From positions 2,852,001 through 2,916,000 of the forward strand of contig CBDDAF010000003.1 in the NCBI GenBank assembly GCA_965224815.1: a stretch of DNA of 64,000 nt, read 5' to 3'. Below, in pieces: positions 43,183-52,978 of the stretch; the first letter of the stretch is position 1, and each line of letters opens with the position of its first letter. Origin of the DNA: CAYPEL01 sp036479985 (GTDB lineage Bacteria > Pseudomonadota > Gammaproteobacteria > DSM-19610). A program made the position numbers and the translations under genes. The notes under the pieces are model-generated. The model ran no database searches and was not told where the DNA came from. It worked only from the letters and a program-made list of their open reading frames with translations.

Positions 43183-44352
43183 TTGAAGAATTCGGCCTTG
43201 TTGGCCCTGGAAGACGGCAACCTGTTTTGGGGCCGGTCGATTGGTTCGGCTGGCTTGAGTACGGGGGAAGTCGTGTTTAATACGGCGATGACGGGTTATC
43301 AGGAAATCCTGACCGATCCGTCGTATGCCCGTCAGTTGGTGACTCTGACTTACCCTCATATTGGCAATACCGGGATTAATACCGAGGATGAGGAATCGTC
43401 AAAAATCCAGGCTGCGGGCCTGATCATTCGTGATTTACCCTTATTGGCGAGTAACTGGCGTAGCCAGAATTCTCTGGATGACTATCTGCGACAGCAGGCA
43501 GTGGTAGGGATTGCAGATATTGATACCCGGCGGCTGACGCGGATTTTACGCGAGAAGGGTGCGCTGAGCGGTTGTTTGATTGCCGGTGATCAGATTGATG
43601 AGCAGACTGCGCTTAAAGCAGCCCGTGAATTTGCCGGGCTTAAAGGCATGGATCTGGCAAAAGAAGTGACCACTCACAAGGTCTATGACTGGGCACAAGG
43701 TAGCTGGACACTGGAAGGCGGATTGCCGGAAGCACCTCATCCGATAGAGAGTCATTTACCCAGACATGTGGTTGCCTACGATTTTGGGGTGAAGCGAAAT
43801 ATCCTGCGCATGTTGGTCGACCGGGGTTGTCGACTGACGATCGTACCGGCCCAGACGTCCGCCGAAGAGGTGTTGGCGCTTTCACCCGATGGTGTGTTTC
43901 TGTCGAACGGGCCGGGTGATCCTGAACCCTGTGATTATGCTATCGAATCGATCAAGCAATTATTGGCAAAAAATATTCCACTGTTTGGTATTTGTCTGGG
44001 CCACCAGTTATTGGCGCTGGCCAGTGGTGCGCAAACGGTCAAAATGAAATTTGGTCACCATGGCGCCAATCATCCGGTGCAGGATATTAAAACCGGCGTG
44101 GTCATGATTACTAGTCAGAACCATGGTTTTGCGGTAGATGAAGATTCTTTGCCGAATTGCCTGCAAGCCACGCACCGATCATTATTTGATGGTTCCCTGC
44201 AGGGTGTGCATCACACCGATCATCCGGCGTTTAGTTTTCAAGGTCATCCAGAAGCCAGTCCTGGGCCGCACGATGTCGCGCCCTTGTTCGATCATTTTAT
44301 CGAGCTGATAGACAATCAATCTCAACGCAAAGCTTCACAGAAGCAAGGTTAG
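43183..44352 (+). CDS. carA: Carbamoyl-phosphate synthase small subunit
   Basis: 389 aa from TTG 43183, with AGAGGGG 5 bases before. N-terminal small-subunit domain (TGEVVFNTAMTGYQEILTDPSY) and C-terminal class I glutamine amidotransferase with nucleophile C271 (FGICLGHQ) and FQGHPEASPGP (His/Glu). Supplies ammonia to CarB for carbamoyl phosphate in arginine and pyrimidine synthesis. Its TAG stop is directly abutted by the palindromic element at 44353. Confidence 0.97.
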   Translation: MKNSALLALEDGNLFWGRSIGSAGLSTGEVVFNTAMTGYQEILTDPSYARQLVTLTYPHIGNTGINTEDEESSKIQAAGLIIRDLPLLASNWRSQNSLDDYLRQQAVVGIADIDTRRLTRILREKGALSGCLIAGDQIDEQTALKAAREFAGLKGMDLAKEVTTHKVYDWAQGSWTLEGGLPEAPHPIESHLPRHVVAYDFGVKRNILRMLVDRGCRLTIVPAQTSAEEVLALSPDGVFLSNGPGDPEPCDYAIESIKQLLAKNIPLFGICLGHQLLALASGAQTVKMKFGHHGANHPVQDIKTGVVMITSQNHGFAVDEDSLPNCLQATHRSLFDGSLQGVHHTDHPAFSFQGHPEASPGPHDVAPLFDHFIELIDNQSQRKASQKQG

Positions 44353-44491
44353 GGAACCTCTGATGTGTCGTGTATTTTTCCTAGTGAACAGTGCAAATTC
44401 TGTAGGAGCGGCTTTAGCCGCGATGAACACGTCACACCCCATCGCGGCTAAAGCCGCTCCTACAGATACTCGCTCATTAATCAGAGGTTCC
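44353..44491. repeat. 139-bp composite palindromic element with 4-bp target duplication
   Basis: Outer ends GGAACCTCTGAT (44353-44364) and ATCAGAGGTTCC (44480-44491). Nested inside is a perfect 25-bp inverted repeat of the GTAGGAGCGGC type (44400-44424/44441-44465). TTAG flanks both sides (44349-44352 and 44492-44495), the left one including the carA stop codon. It lies between carA and carB. The left internal sequence is shared with the elements at 56031 (opposite orientation) and 57973. Confidence 0.85.
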
Positions 44492-44526
44492 TTAGCAATG
44501 AAACAGTCATTGCGGTAATAGAATTT

Positions 44527-47500
44527 ATGCCAAAAAGAGACGATATAAAAAGTGTATTAATCATTGGTGCCGGTCCGATAGTGATTGGTCAGGCCTGCGA
44601 GTTTGATTACTCAGGCGTGCAGGCGTGCAAGGCGCTCAAGGATGATGGCTTCCGGGTGATCCTGGTGAATTCCAATCCGGCAACCATCATGACCGATCCG
44701 AATATGGCGGATGCGACCTATATTGAACCGATCACCTGGGAAACGGTTGCACGGATTATTGAGAAAGAAAACCCTGATGCTTTGTTGCCGACGATGGGTG
44801 GACAAACGGCACTGAATTGCGCACTCGATCTGGTGCGCGAAGGCGTGTTGAAAAAATTTGGTGTTGAGATGATTGGTGCATCACGTGAAGCTATCGACAA
44901 AGCGGAAGACCGTGATCAGTTTCGTAAAGCGATGCAGAAAATTGGTCTGGACATGCCTCAGGCTGCAGTGGCTCACAGCCTGGAAGAGGCCTTTCAAGTA
45001 CAGGCACAAGTGGGTTATCCCACTGTTATTCGTCCATCCTTTACTATGGGTGGAAGTGGCGGAGGTATTGCTTATAACAAGCAGGAGTTTGTTGAGATTT
45101 GTGAGCGCGGTCTGGAATTGTCGCCGACCAACGAACTGTTGGTTGAAGAGTCTATCCTCGGTTGGAAAGAATTCGAGATGGAAGTAGTGCGTGACCACCA
45201 GGATAACTGCATTATTATCTGTTCGATTGAAAACTTTGATCCGATGGGGATTCATACGGGTGATTCCATTACGGTCGCGCCGGCGCAAACGCTGACTGAT
45301 AAGGAATATCAGATTATGCGTAATGCATCGCTGGAAGTGTTGCGCGAAATTGGCGTGGACACGGGCGGTTCTAATGTCCAGTTTGCTATCAATCCGCAAG
45401 ATGGCCGGATGATAATTATTGAAATGAACCCGCGCGTTTCACGTTCGTCAGCACTGGCTTCCAAAGCAACCGGTTTCCCGATTGCAAAAGTGGCTGCCAA
45501 GCTGGCAGTTGGTTATACGCTGGATGAATTGAAGAATGATATTACTGGTGGCGCGATGCCTGCATCGTTTGAGCCATCTATTGATTATGTGGTCACAAAA
45601 ATACCGCGATTTACCTTTGAAAAATTCCCGCAAGCAGAAAATCGTCTGACCACCCAGATGAAATCCGTGGGTGAGGTGATGGCAATTGGCCGGACTTTCC
45701 AGGAGTCTCTTCAGAAAGCTTTGCGAGGATTGGAAACCGGTATTGATGGATTTAATGAACGGCTAACGGCTGATGATGAAAACCGTATGGATACGTTGCG
45801 GCGTGAATTGCGGGAGGTTGGCAGCGAACGGATTCTTTATGTGGCGGATGCTTTTCGTGCGGGCATGGATCTTCAGGAAGTGCAGGCTATACAAGTATAG
45901 ACCCCTGGTTCCTGGTTCAGATCGAAGAACTTATTACGATCGAAGAAAAGCTGCGTGGCCGTGACCTGAAAACACTTGAGCGCGATGAAATATTTATTCT
46001 CAAGCGCAAAGGTTTTTCTGACCGGCGGCTGGCCCAACTGTTGAGCACGGATGAAAATCAACTACGTGAACATAGACACAAGCTCGGCGTGCACCCGGTT
46101 TACAAACGTGTTGATACCTGTGCGGCTGAATTTTCGACGAATACAGCCTATATGTATTCCACCTATGAAGAAGAGTGTGAATCAGAGCCAACCAAGCGCG
46201 AAAAATTATGGTGTTGGGTGGCGGGCCAAACCGGATTGGTCAAGGTATAGAATTTGATTACTGTTGTGTGCATGCTGCTCTGGCGACGCGCGAAGATGGT
46301 TATGAAACCATCATGGTTAATTGCAACCCGGAAACCGTCTCAACCGATTACGATACTTCTGACCGGTTATATTTTGAGCCGCTGACACTGGAAGATGTGC
46401 TGGAAATTATCATCAAGGAAAACCCTAAGGGTGTCATAGTGCAATATGGTGGGCAAACACCTTTAAAGCTTGCGCGTGATCTTGAAGCGGCGGGAGCACC
46501 AATCATCGGTACCAGTCCTGACTCAATCGATATGGCGGAAGATCGTGAGCGTTTTCAACAGATGATTAACCAGCTGAAACTACTGCAACCGCCTAATCGC
46601 ACAGCACGCAGTGCAAAAGAAGCAGTTATGCTGGCTGAAGAAATCAGCTATCCGTTAGTCGTCCGTCCGTCCTATGTCCTGGGTGGGCGTGCGATGGAGA
46701 TTGTTTACAACAAGGACGATCTCAGTAGATATATGCGGGAAGCCGTCAGCGTATCCAATGATTCACCGGTGTTGTTAGATCACTTTTTGAATGATGCTAT
46801 CGAAGTGGATGTCGATGCTATCTGTGACGGTGACCAGGTGTTAATCGGTGGCATCATGGAGCATATCGAGCAGGCAGGTGTTCACTCCGGCGATTCAGCC
46901 TGTTCACTACCGGCCTATAGTTTGTCAGAAGAGATTCTGGTTCAGCTGCGGCAACAGATGACGGCGATGGCGAAAGCGCTCAAAGTGGTCGGTCTTATGA
47001 ATGCCCAGTTTGCTATCCAGGGTGAAAAGATTTATATCCTTGAAGTCAATCCGCGGGCTTCGCGCAGTGTGCCTTTTGTATCCAAGGCAACTGGATATCC
47101 ATTAGCCAAGATTGCTGCGCGCTGTATGACCGGCAAGACTTTGAAATCTCAAAATGCATTGAAAGAAATTATTCCGTCTTATTATTCAGTCAAGGAATCT
47201 GTCTTTCCCTTTGTAAAATTTCCAGGCGTTGATCCTTTGCTGGGCCCTGAAATGAAATCAACCGGTGAAGTGATGGGTGTCGGGCGCAGTTTTGGCGAAG
47301 CCTTTTTCAAAGCGCAGCTTGGCAGTGGAGCTGATTTACCGCGTTCTGGTAAAGTTTTTATCAGTGTTCGCAAAGCGGATCGGGAGGCGGCCGTCAAAGT
47401 TGCCAATGAGCTGGTTGAGCAGGGGTTTACCCTGGTTGCGACACGGGGTACTGCGGCTTCAATCAGTGCTGACGGCATACCCTGTGAAGTGATCAATAAG

Positions 47501-47746
47501 GTCAATGAGGGACGGCCGCATATTGTTGATATGATCAAAAATGATCAGATTAATTTAATTGTTAATACCACAGAAGGGAAGCGGGCGATTGCAGATTCAT
47601 TTACAATTCGTGGCGCTGCTTTGCAACATAGAGTGCCCTATAGCACGACAATTGCACATGCCAGTGCAACCAGTCTTGCGCTGGCAAGCGTACAAGTGCA
47701 GTCAGTAGAGCGTTTACAGGATTTACATCAGGAACATGTCACATGA
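44527..47746 (+). pseudogene. carB: Carbamoyl-phosphate synthase large subunit, split by two single-base frameshifts
   Basis: The whole CarB is present but in three frames: 44527-45900 (457 aa), a middle piece in another frame from about 45888 to 46204 (TSIDPWFLVQIEELITIEEK to SEPTKREK), and 46208-47746 (512 aa, from VLGGGPNRIGQGIEFDY). Restoring one base near 45889 (GCT-TAT-ACA, giving EVQAYTSIDPWF) and one A in the run at 46201-46205 (GAA-AAA-ATT-ATG) gives a continuous protein of normal size with both ATP-grasp halves and the MGS-like regulatory end. Everything else is well conserved. Assembly error is as likely as true loss; carB is needed for pyrimidine and arginine synthesis. It overlaps greA by 4 bp. 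Confidence 0.9.
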
Positions 47747-48219
47747 ATAAAGTACCTTTAACAAAACGCGGCGCGGAAAAACTGCGCACAGAATTACAGC
47801 AGTTAAAAATGGTCGATCGCCCGCGTATTATCGCCGCAATTGCTGTCGCGCGTGCGCACGGTGATTTAAAAGAAAATGCTGAATACCATGCCGCCCGGGA
47901 TCAACAGAGTTTTGCCGAAGGCCGTATAAAAGAAATTGACGGAAAATTATCCAATGCAACTATTATTGATGTGACCACGCTGGATGCGGGAGGAAAGGTT
48001 GTGTTTGGTGCTACGGTTGACCTTATTGATGAAGATTCCGGAGATGAAATAACCTATCAGATTGTGGGCGAGGATGAAGCAGATATAAAAGCTGGCCTGA
48101 TTTCCGTGGGTTCTCCTATTGCACGAGCACTCATCGGCAAGATGGAAGGAGATGTGGGTACGGTCATCGCACCAAAGGGAGAAAGGAATCTGGAAATTGT
48201 AGAAGTTCGTTACACATAA
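47743..48219 (+). CDS. greA: Transcription elongation factor GreA
   Basis: 158 aa. N-terminal coiled coil (about 1-75) with the tip acidic residues in the DLKENAEYHAARDQQ segment, and the C-terminal FKBP-like domain (ISVGSPIARALIGKMEGD). Stimulates RNA cleavage by backtracked polymerase. Its ATG overlaps the carB stop (ATGA), the usual carAB-greA order. Confidence 0.97.
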   Translation: MNKVPLTKRGAEKLRTELQQLKMVDRPRIIAAIAVARAHGDLKENAEYHAARDQQSFAEGRIKEIDGKLSNATIIDVTTLDAGGKVVFGATVDLIDEDSGDEITYQIVGEDEADIKAGLISVGSPIARALIGKMEGDVGTVIAPKGERNLEIVEVRYT

Positions 48220-48247
48220 GCCTGTTTTGTTCTGTTAAATACCAAGC

Positions 48248-48694
48248 ATGAAATCTAACCGCCTTTTAATCGGCGAGCGGCTGTTGCTTACACTCTGGGT
48301 AGGCGGGCTTTGGACTGTGGGTTTTATAGTTGCACCTATGCTCTTTAACAGTCTGGAGGATCGGGCCTTGGCTGGGACGCTAGCGGGAAATCTATTCCAG
48401 ATAATGTCGTACATTGGCCTTGTGTGTGGCGTATTGTTGTTGCTGGGAAATCAGTTCCGATACCGGCGGGTAAACTGGCGTACTTATGTATTGCTGCTTA
48501 TGTTGTTACTGGTGATTCTTAATGAATTTTTAGTGTCGCCCTTCATTGCCAGTTTGCGACAAACTGATGCCGTTACTTCCTCTACTTTCGCGATGGCGCA
48601 TGGAACGGCGTCGGTGATATTTTTGATAACCAGTTTACTTGGGTTATTTCTGGTGGCTGTTTATGACAGTGATGCCCTGGGAATTTCTGATTAA
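48248..48694 (+). CDS. DUF4149-type membrane protein
   Basis: 148 aa with about four TM helices (10-30, 50-68, 78-98, 118-140). The pattern WVGGLWTVGFIVAPMLF near the start is what I recall of DUF4149. Function unknown. It follows greA by 28 bp on the same strand and is probably co-transcribed; this placement after greA is common in gammaproteobacteria. Confidence 0.75.
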   Translation: MKSNRLLIGERLLLTLWVGGLWTVGFIVAPMLFNSLEDRALAGTLAGNLFQIMSYIGLVCGVLLLLGNQFRYRRVNWRTYVLLLMLLLVILNEFLVSPFIASLRQTDAVTSSTFAMAHGTASVIFLITSLLGLFLVAVYDSDALGISD

Positions 48695-48726
48695 TACACA
48701 GTAGTAGTTTTGCTGCTGCCCTTTGG

Positions 48727-48833
48727 CTCCCTCTCTCTCCGGGAGAGGGTTGGGGAGAGGGGATATATTAAAGGCAGTTGCTTTTATCAGATTCCCTCTC
48801 CCTGTCCCTCCCCCTGAGGGGGAGGGGACGAAT
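48727..48833. repeat. GGGAGAGGG palindromic element (longer copy)
   Basis: CCCTCTCTCTCCGGGAGAGG, then GGGGAGAGGGG, and a second unit CCCTCCCCCTGAGGGGGAGG about 55 bp on. The segment ATTAAAGGCAGTT between them matches the flank of the copy at the recX end (1859-1895). It lies downstream of the DUF4149-type gene. Confidence 0.6.
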
Positions 48834-48913
48834 TTTTATGAGGCTTATTATCGTAAGTTTTTTTATAGTTATAGTGTTCGCTTTCGTTTATCCTGCATGC
48901 AATACCTCACCAC

Positions 48914-49360
48914 CTACTGAAACCTTTCCCCATTATGTTCAATCCACCCACCCGATCCACCCTTCGGGTCATGATGCGTCCAGTGAACAACGCCACCACG
49001 ATTATTCGGTTCGTAGCGCCCGCGCAAGCTCACCTTATCGCCTTTACGTAAGGGTGCTCGTTTTGCTAAATCAATATTATGCGCGACCAGTAACGTGTGA
49101 TTACCGCCAGGGTTTATTATAAATCTCTGGTGACGCGAGCCTTCATTATCATCAGCAAGTAATCGGGTTACCGTTGCATCGAGCTGCACCCATTGACCTG
49201 ACCGCCAGCTTTCAATCTGGCTAATATTACTGGATCCACTGCGTTGCTCATTTTGTGCAGGTGCTCCAGCTTGTTCATTTTGAAAGTATTGGTAGAGAGC
49301 AATAACACCGACTACAGCAATAGTTGCCAGTTGTTTTTTCCAGGCCATAGGTGACTTCAT
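48914..49360 (-). CDS. DUF3465-type exported protein
   Basis: 148 aa with an N-terminal hydrophobic segment (about 10-25, signal anchor). The core (VQLDATVTRLLADDNEGSRHQRFII to GDKVSLRGRYEPNNRGGVVHWTHHDP, GGWIEHNG) fits the DUF3465 family as I recall it, an OB-fold-like periplasmic domain. Function unknown. Single gene, divergent from the CDF transporter at 49514. Confidence 0.75.
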   Translation of the reverse strand: MKSPMAWKKQLATIAVVGVIALYQYFQNEQAGAPAQNEQRSGSSNISQIESWRSGQWVQLDATVTRLLADDNEGSRHQRFIINPGGNHTLLVAHNIDLAKRAPLRKGDKVSLRGRYEPNNRGGVVHWTHHDPKGGSGGWIEHNGERFQ

Positions 49361-49513
49361 GTTTTCATTGATCCGTTGCGTTAAATGAAAGGAGCGTTTT
49401 TATTCTATCAGGCTATGGTGTACATAGCCCGATTGTCCAATATTGATTGATATCTACAGTTGTTTATCTGGTATCCTTGAGCAACATAAATCAAGAAAAC
49501 AAATTGAATATAT

Positions 49514-50440
49514 ATGTCCGGTTCCTCAAAAAAAGTTATCCTTGCAGCCCTGGTTGGCAATGCGCTGGTTTCAGTGACAAAATTTATTGCAGCAGCAATG
49601 ACGGGTAGTTCTGCAATGCTATCAGAAGGTATCCATTCCGTGGTGGATACAGGCAATCAGGTGCTGCTGTTGTACGGCATGCGGCGAGCACAAAAACCAC
49701 CGGATGAACATTTTCCGTTTGGACACGGTAAGGAAATCTATTTTTGGAGTTTTATCGTCGCTATCATGGTGTTTGCACTCGGTGCAGGTATATCAGTTTA
49801 TGAGGGCGTCACTCATTTGTTGCATCCTTCGATGCCGGGGAACCCACTGATTAACTATATCGTGTTGTCACTGGCGATGGTGTTCGAAGGTGCGGCCTGG
49901 TATTTTGCGTTCAAGTCATTTTCTATCGAAAAGGGCAAGTTGGGTTATTTTGAAGCGGTAAAACGTGCCAAGGATCCAACCATTTTTGTTGTGTTATTCG
50001 AGGATTCTGCGGCGATGCTGGGCCTGATGATCGCGTTCCTCGGAATCTGGCTGACTCAAGTGACGGGCAACGTTTATTTTGATGGCATCGCTTCAATCCT
50101 GATCGGCCTGTTGTTGGCGGTTACTGCAATTTGGTTGGCCTTTGAAACAAAAGGTTTGTTGATAGGTGAAAGTGCTAATCAATGGATAGTGAGTGGTGTG
50201 CGTGAACTGGTCTCAAATGAGGAAAATGTTGATGCCGTGAACGAAGTGTTGACCATGCACATGGGGCCAGAATATATTCTGGTCAATATTAGTCTTGATT
50301 TCAGTGATGACCTTCCGGCAGCAGAAATTGAAAAAATTGTTGCAAATCTGGATGGTGAAATTAAAACTAAATATGACAAGGTAAAACGTATTTTTATAGA
50401 AGCGCGTTCAGCGACTGACGCAAACAGGAGAACAGTATGA
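49514..50440 (+). CDS. Cation diffusion facilitator family transporter
   Basis: 308 aa with about six TM helices and a cytoplasmic C-terminal domain (about 215-300). Metal-site motifs are HSVVDTGNQ in TM2 and FEDSAAMLG in TM5. The HFPFGHGKE stretch after TM2 is typical of the family. Probably exports zinc, manganese or iron; the TM2/TM5 residues differ from the classic ZitB/FieF HxxxD-HxxxD set, so the metal is uncertain. The 3' end overlaps the next gene by 4 bp. Confidence 0.9.
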   Translation: MSGSSKKVILAALVGNALVSVTKFIAAAMTGSSAMLSEGIHSVVDTGNQVLLLYGMRRAQKPPDEHFPFGHGKEIYFWSFIVAIMVFALGAGISVYEGVTHLLHPSMPGNPLINYIVLSLAMVFEGAAWYFAFKSFSIEKGKLGYFEAVKRAKDPTIFVVLFEDSAAMLGLMIAFLGIWLTQVTGNVYFDGIASILIGLLLAVTAIWLAFETKGLLIGESANQWIVSGVRELVSNEENVDAVNEVLTMHMGPEYILVNISLDFSDDLPAAEIEKIVANLDGEIKTKYDKVKRIFIEARSATDANRRTV

Positions 50441-50631
50441 TTGGCCGTAAGGCGCAACTGCGAAAAAAAATTGATGATGTTATTGAGCGTTTGCTAATCA
50501 TTCAGCATACCATTGCTGGCAGCAGGCAACCGGCATCCCAATTCGAGATTGCAGAGCTCAAAGAGTTGGGCGAACGCTATGCTGACCTTAACCAGGAATT
50601 ACAGTCTTTTCTTAAACAACAAAAGAGCTGA
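50437..50631 (+). CDS. Small helical protein of unknown function
   Basis: 64 aa, highly charged and probably helical (RKAQLRKKIDDVIERLL, ELKELGERYADLNQELQSFL). The ATG overlaps the CDF stop (ATGA). It ends 4 bp before the HerA-like gene. No domain recognised. Position between a transporter and an ATPase with coupled starts supports that it is real. Confidence 0.65.
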   Translation: MIGRKAQLRKKIDDVIERLLIIQHTIAGSRQPASQFEIAELKELGERYADLNQELQSFLKQQKS

Positions 50632-50635
50632 GTTG

Positions 50636-52087
50636 ATGACAGATGACACAGGCATATTTATCGGTTCAGGTGAAAAAGCAGTCTATCTGCAGCCTGGGTT
50701 TGCAAACCGGCATGGCTTGATTGCTGGCGCTACCGGTACGGGTAAAACAGTTTCACTGCAAATACTCGCTGAGGCATTTTCCAGACGAGGTGTGCCTGTA
50801 TTTATGGCAGATGTGAAAGGCGATCTTGCTGGTATCAGCCAGACTGGCAAACCACATCCGAAGCTTGAGGAGCGCGCGCAACAAATTGGACTCGATGATT
50901 ACCGCTATAAAAGTTTCCCGGTAGTTTTCTGGGATCTGTACGGTAAGCAAGGCCACCCGATTCGAACCACTGTTTCTGAGATGGGACCGTTGTTGCTGGC
51001 GCGATTAATGGATCTGAATGAAACGCAGGAAGGCGTTTTATATGCTGCGTTTAGATTTGCCGACGATGAAGGTATGTTGGTTCTCGATCTTAAAGATCTG
51101 CGTTCTCTGCTGACCTTTATTGGTGAAAATGCAAAACAGCTGTCACTGGAATATGGCAACATTGCGCGGCAGTCGATTGGCGCTATTCAAAGACGTTTGC
51201 TGGTGCTGGAAGAGCAAGATGGAAACTATTTTCTGGGAGAGCCTGCGTTCGAGTTAAATGATTTGATGCGGTGTACAGAGGATGGTCAAGGCTACATCAA
51301 TATACTTGCGGCTGACAAACTGATGCAGCAACCCCGGCTCTATGCCATCTTCCTGTTGTGGTTGCTATCAGAATTGTTTGAAGAATTACCGGAAGTTGGT
51401 GATCCGGATAAACCGAAATTGGTATTTTTCTTTGATGAAGCGCATCTATTGTTCGATGATGCGCCCAAAGCCTTACTGGAAAAAGTCGAACAAGTTGTGC
51501 GTCTGATTCGTTCCAAGGGTGTGGGTGTTTACTTTGTGACACAGAATCCGCTGGACATACCGGACGCTGTACTTGGACAGCTGGGTAATCGTATTCAACA
51601 TGCATTGCGGGCGTTTACACCGCGTGATCAGAAAGCGGTGCGTGCAGCTGCCGAAACCTTTCGAACCAATGAAAATCTGGACACAGAAAAAGTGATTACT
51701 GAGTTAGGTGTAGGCGAAGCATTGGTTTCTACGCTGGCAGGAAAAGGGATACCCAGTCCGGTTGAGAGAACTTTGATTCGGCCGCCGTGTTCGCGCATGG
51801 GGCCGGTTAACGACACTGAACGCCGCGCCGTACTTTCCAGTAGTGGTATGTCTGGTAAATATGATGAACCAGTTGATCGCGAATCTGCCTATGAATTGCT
51901 TAAGGCGCGGGCAGAAAAAAGTGCAGAAGATGCGCAGAATAACGGTGGGGGAAAAGCTAAAAAATCCCGTAAGGGTTATCAGCGGCAGGGTATTCTGGAA
52001 GCGATGGCAAAAAGTGTCGTGCGTTCGTTAGGCGGTACCATGGGCCGTCGCCTGGCACGCGGTATTCTTGGTTCGTTATTGAAATAA
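50636..52087 (+). CDS. HerA-like (DUF853/YjgR-type) ATPase
   Basis: 483 aa from ATG 50636; the frame open from 50513 overlaps the small gene and is not conserved. Walker A GATGTGKT at 31-38 and Walker B FFFDEAHLL (D267-E268), with an arginine-finger region near AFTPRDQKAV. This is the HerA/FtsK-type DNA translocase-like group known in E. coli as YjgR; the biological role is unknown. The C terminus is basic and Lys/Arg-rich (KAKKSRKGYQRQG). A terminator follows. Confidence 0.88.
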   Translation: MTDDTGIFIGSGEKAVYLQPGFANRHGLIAGATGTGKTVSLQILAEAFSRRGVPVFMADVKGDLAGISQTGKPHPKLEERAQQIGLDDYRYKSFPVVFWDLYGKQGHPIRTTVSEMGPLLLARLMDLNETQEGVLYAAFRFADDEGMLVLDLKDLRSLLTFIGENAKQLSLEYGNIARQSIGAIQRRLLVLEEQDGNYFLGEPAFELNDLMRCTEDGQGYINILAADKLMQQPRLYAIFLLWLLSELFEELPEVGDPDKPKLVFFFDEAHLLFDDAPKALLEKVEQVVRLIRSKGVGVYFVTQNPLDIPDAVLGQLGNRIQHALRAFTPRDQKAVRAAAETFRTNENLDTEKVITELGVGEALVSTLAGKGIPSPVERTLIRPPCSRMGPVNDTERRAVLSSSGMSGKYDEPVDRESAYELLKARAEKSAEDAQNNGGGKAKKSRKGYQRQGILEAMAKSVVRSLGGTMGRRLARGILGSLLK

Positions 52088-52095
52088 TCAGGAAT

Positions 52096-52136
52096 AAAAA
52101 AACCGGGTGCAGGTTTTAATCCTGGCACCCGGTTTT
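52096..52136. terminator. Bidirectional terminator
   Basis: AAAAAACCGGGTGCAGG and CCTGGCACCCGGTTTT form a stem with one bulged base around TTTTAAT. It can serve the HerA-like gene (plus) and the lipoprotein gene ending at 52153 (minus). Confidence 0.75.
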
Positions 52137-52152
52137 CGGACAGCGAACGATT

Positions 52153-52581
52153 TTAGTGTTGCATGTCTTTCATGGCATCGGCTGCTGCGTCTTTTGCTGC
52201 ATCGCCAGCATCTTCCGCTGCACCAGCTGCTGCGTCACCTGCAGTACCCGCTGCTTCGTGAAGGCTATCAGCTGCGCCTTGAGCAACGTCACCGGCTTTA
52301 TCCAGTGCAGCATTGCCAGCATCTTTTACGGCATCTGTGGCACCACCGGCCATATCGCCTGCAGAATCCATCGCAGAGGAACCGGCGTCACTAGCGGCTG
52401 AGCCAGCATCTTTTGCGGCATCAACTGCATCACCAGCCATGTCACTGGCTTTGTCGGTAGCAGAGTCAACGGCTGATTTGGCTTTATCCATCATAGTTTC
52501 AGCCGCGTCGTCACCGCTTTTGCTACAGCCGACTGTGAACATCAGGCTGAAAAGTACAGAAGATAATAATAAGCGTCTCAT
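52153..52581 (-). CDS. Alanine/aspartate-rich lipoprotein
   Basis: 142 aa. Lipoprotein signal with lipobox FTVGC (Cys about residue 19). The mature part is almost only Ala, Asp, Gly, Lys, Met and Ser in loose repeats of the form DAAKDAGSAA/ DSAGDMAGGA, predicted to be an amphipathic helix. It resembles low-complexity LEA-like or YtxH-like envelope proteins. Role unknown; possibly a periplasmic stress or spacer protein. Confidence 0.75.
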   Translation of the reverse strand: MRRLLLSSVLFSLMFTVGCSKSGDDAAETMMDKAKSAVDSATDKASDMAGDAVDAAKDAGSAASDAGSSAMDSAGDMAGGATDAVKDAGNAALDKAGDVAQGAADSLHEAAGTAGDAAAGAAEDAGDAAKDAAADAMKDMQH

Positions 52582-52978
52582 AAAGTTTCTCCCTTGTTTA
52601 AGACTATTGAGTGTATGAAAAAATTGAAATAGATTTATGTAGTGGAATTCTAATGTGTGATAACAGTGCCTGTGAGCGCAGCTTTTACCGGCTTGTGATG
52701 TGACTACCCAACACCATAAAATCGCATAAATTTCAGCTATATTGGTTACTGCAAAGCAGGATTGTTATCTGATCTCCGAGGTTTCTAAATCTGCGGTATC
52801 ATAGCATTGAGCGCGGGGTGTGTGCGAATCAGACCATAGCCAAGGCATTGATAAGACGGGATTGGTAGCAAAAACTGTTGCCAAGCGGCGACAGCTAGCC
52901 AATGAATGATTTGACTAAACGGTGATACAGGGCATTGACCTTAATGTTTGTGACGGAATTAGGGTAAAGATTCGCCGG
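52582..52978. other. Intergenic region between lipoprotein gene and yhbY
   Basis: About 400 bp. No ORF with a ribosome site, no tRNA and no member of the repeat families seen elsewhere. It must hold the lipoprotein promoter on the minus strand near 52600. I see nothing else. Confidence 0.4.

Noticed and set aside
45900..46208. Programmed frameshift or natural gene split in carB
   Set aside because: Two separate single-base changes are needed, neither at a slippery-site/stop-codon arrangement, and the break is not at the usual domain boundary; error or mutation is simpler.
52107..52618. Several plus-strand open frames opposite the lipoprotein gene
   Set aside because: They arise from the repetitive Ala/Asp codons on the other strand and begin inside the terminator or repeat.
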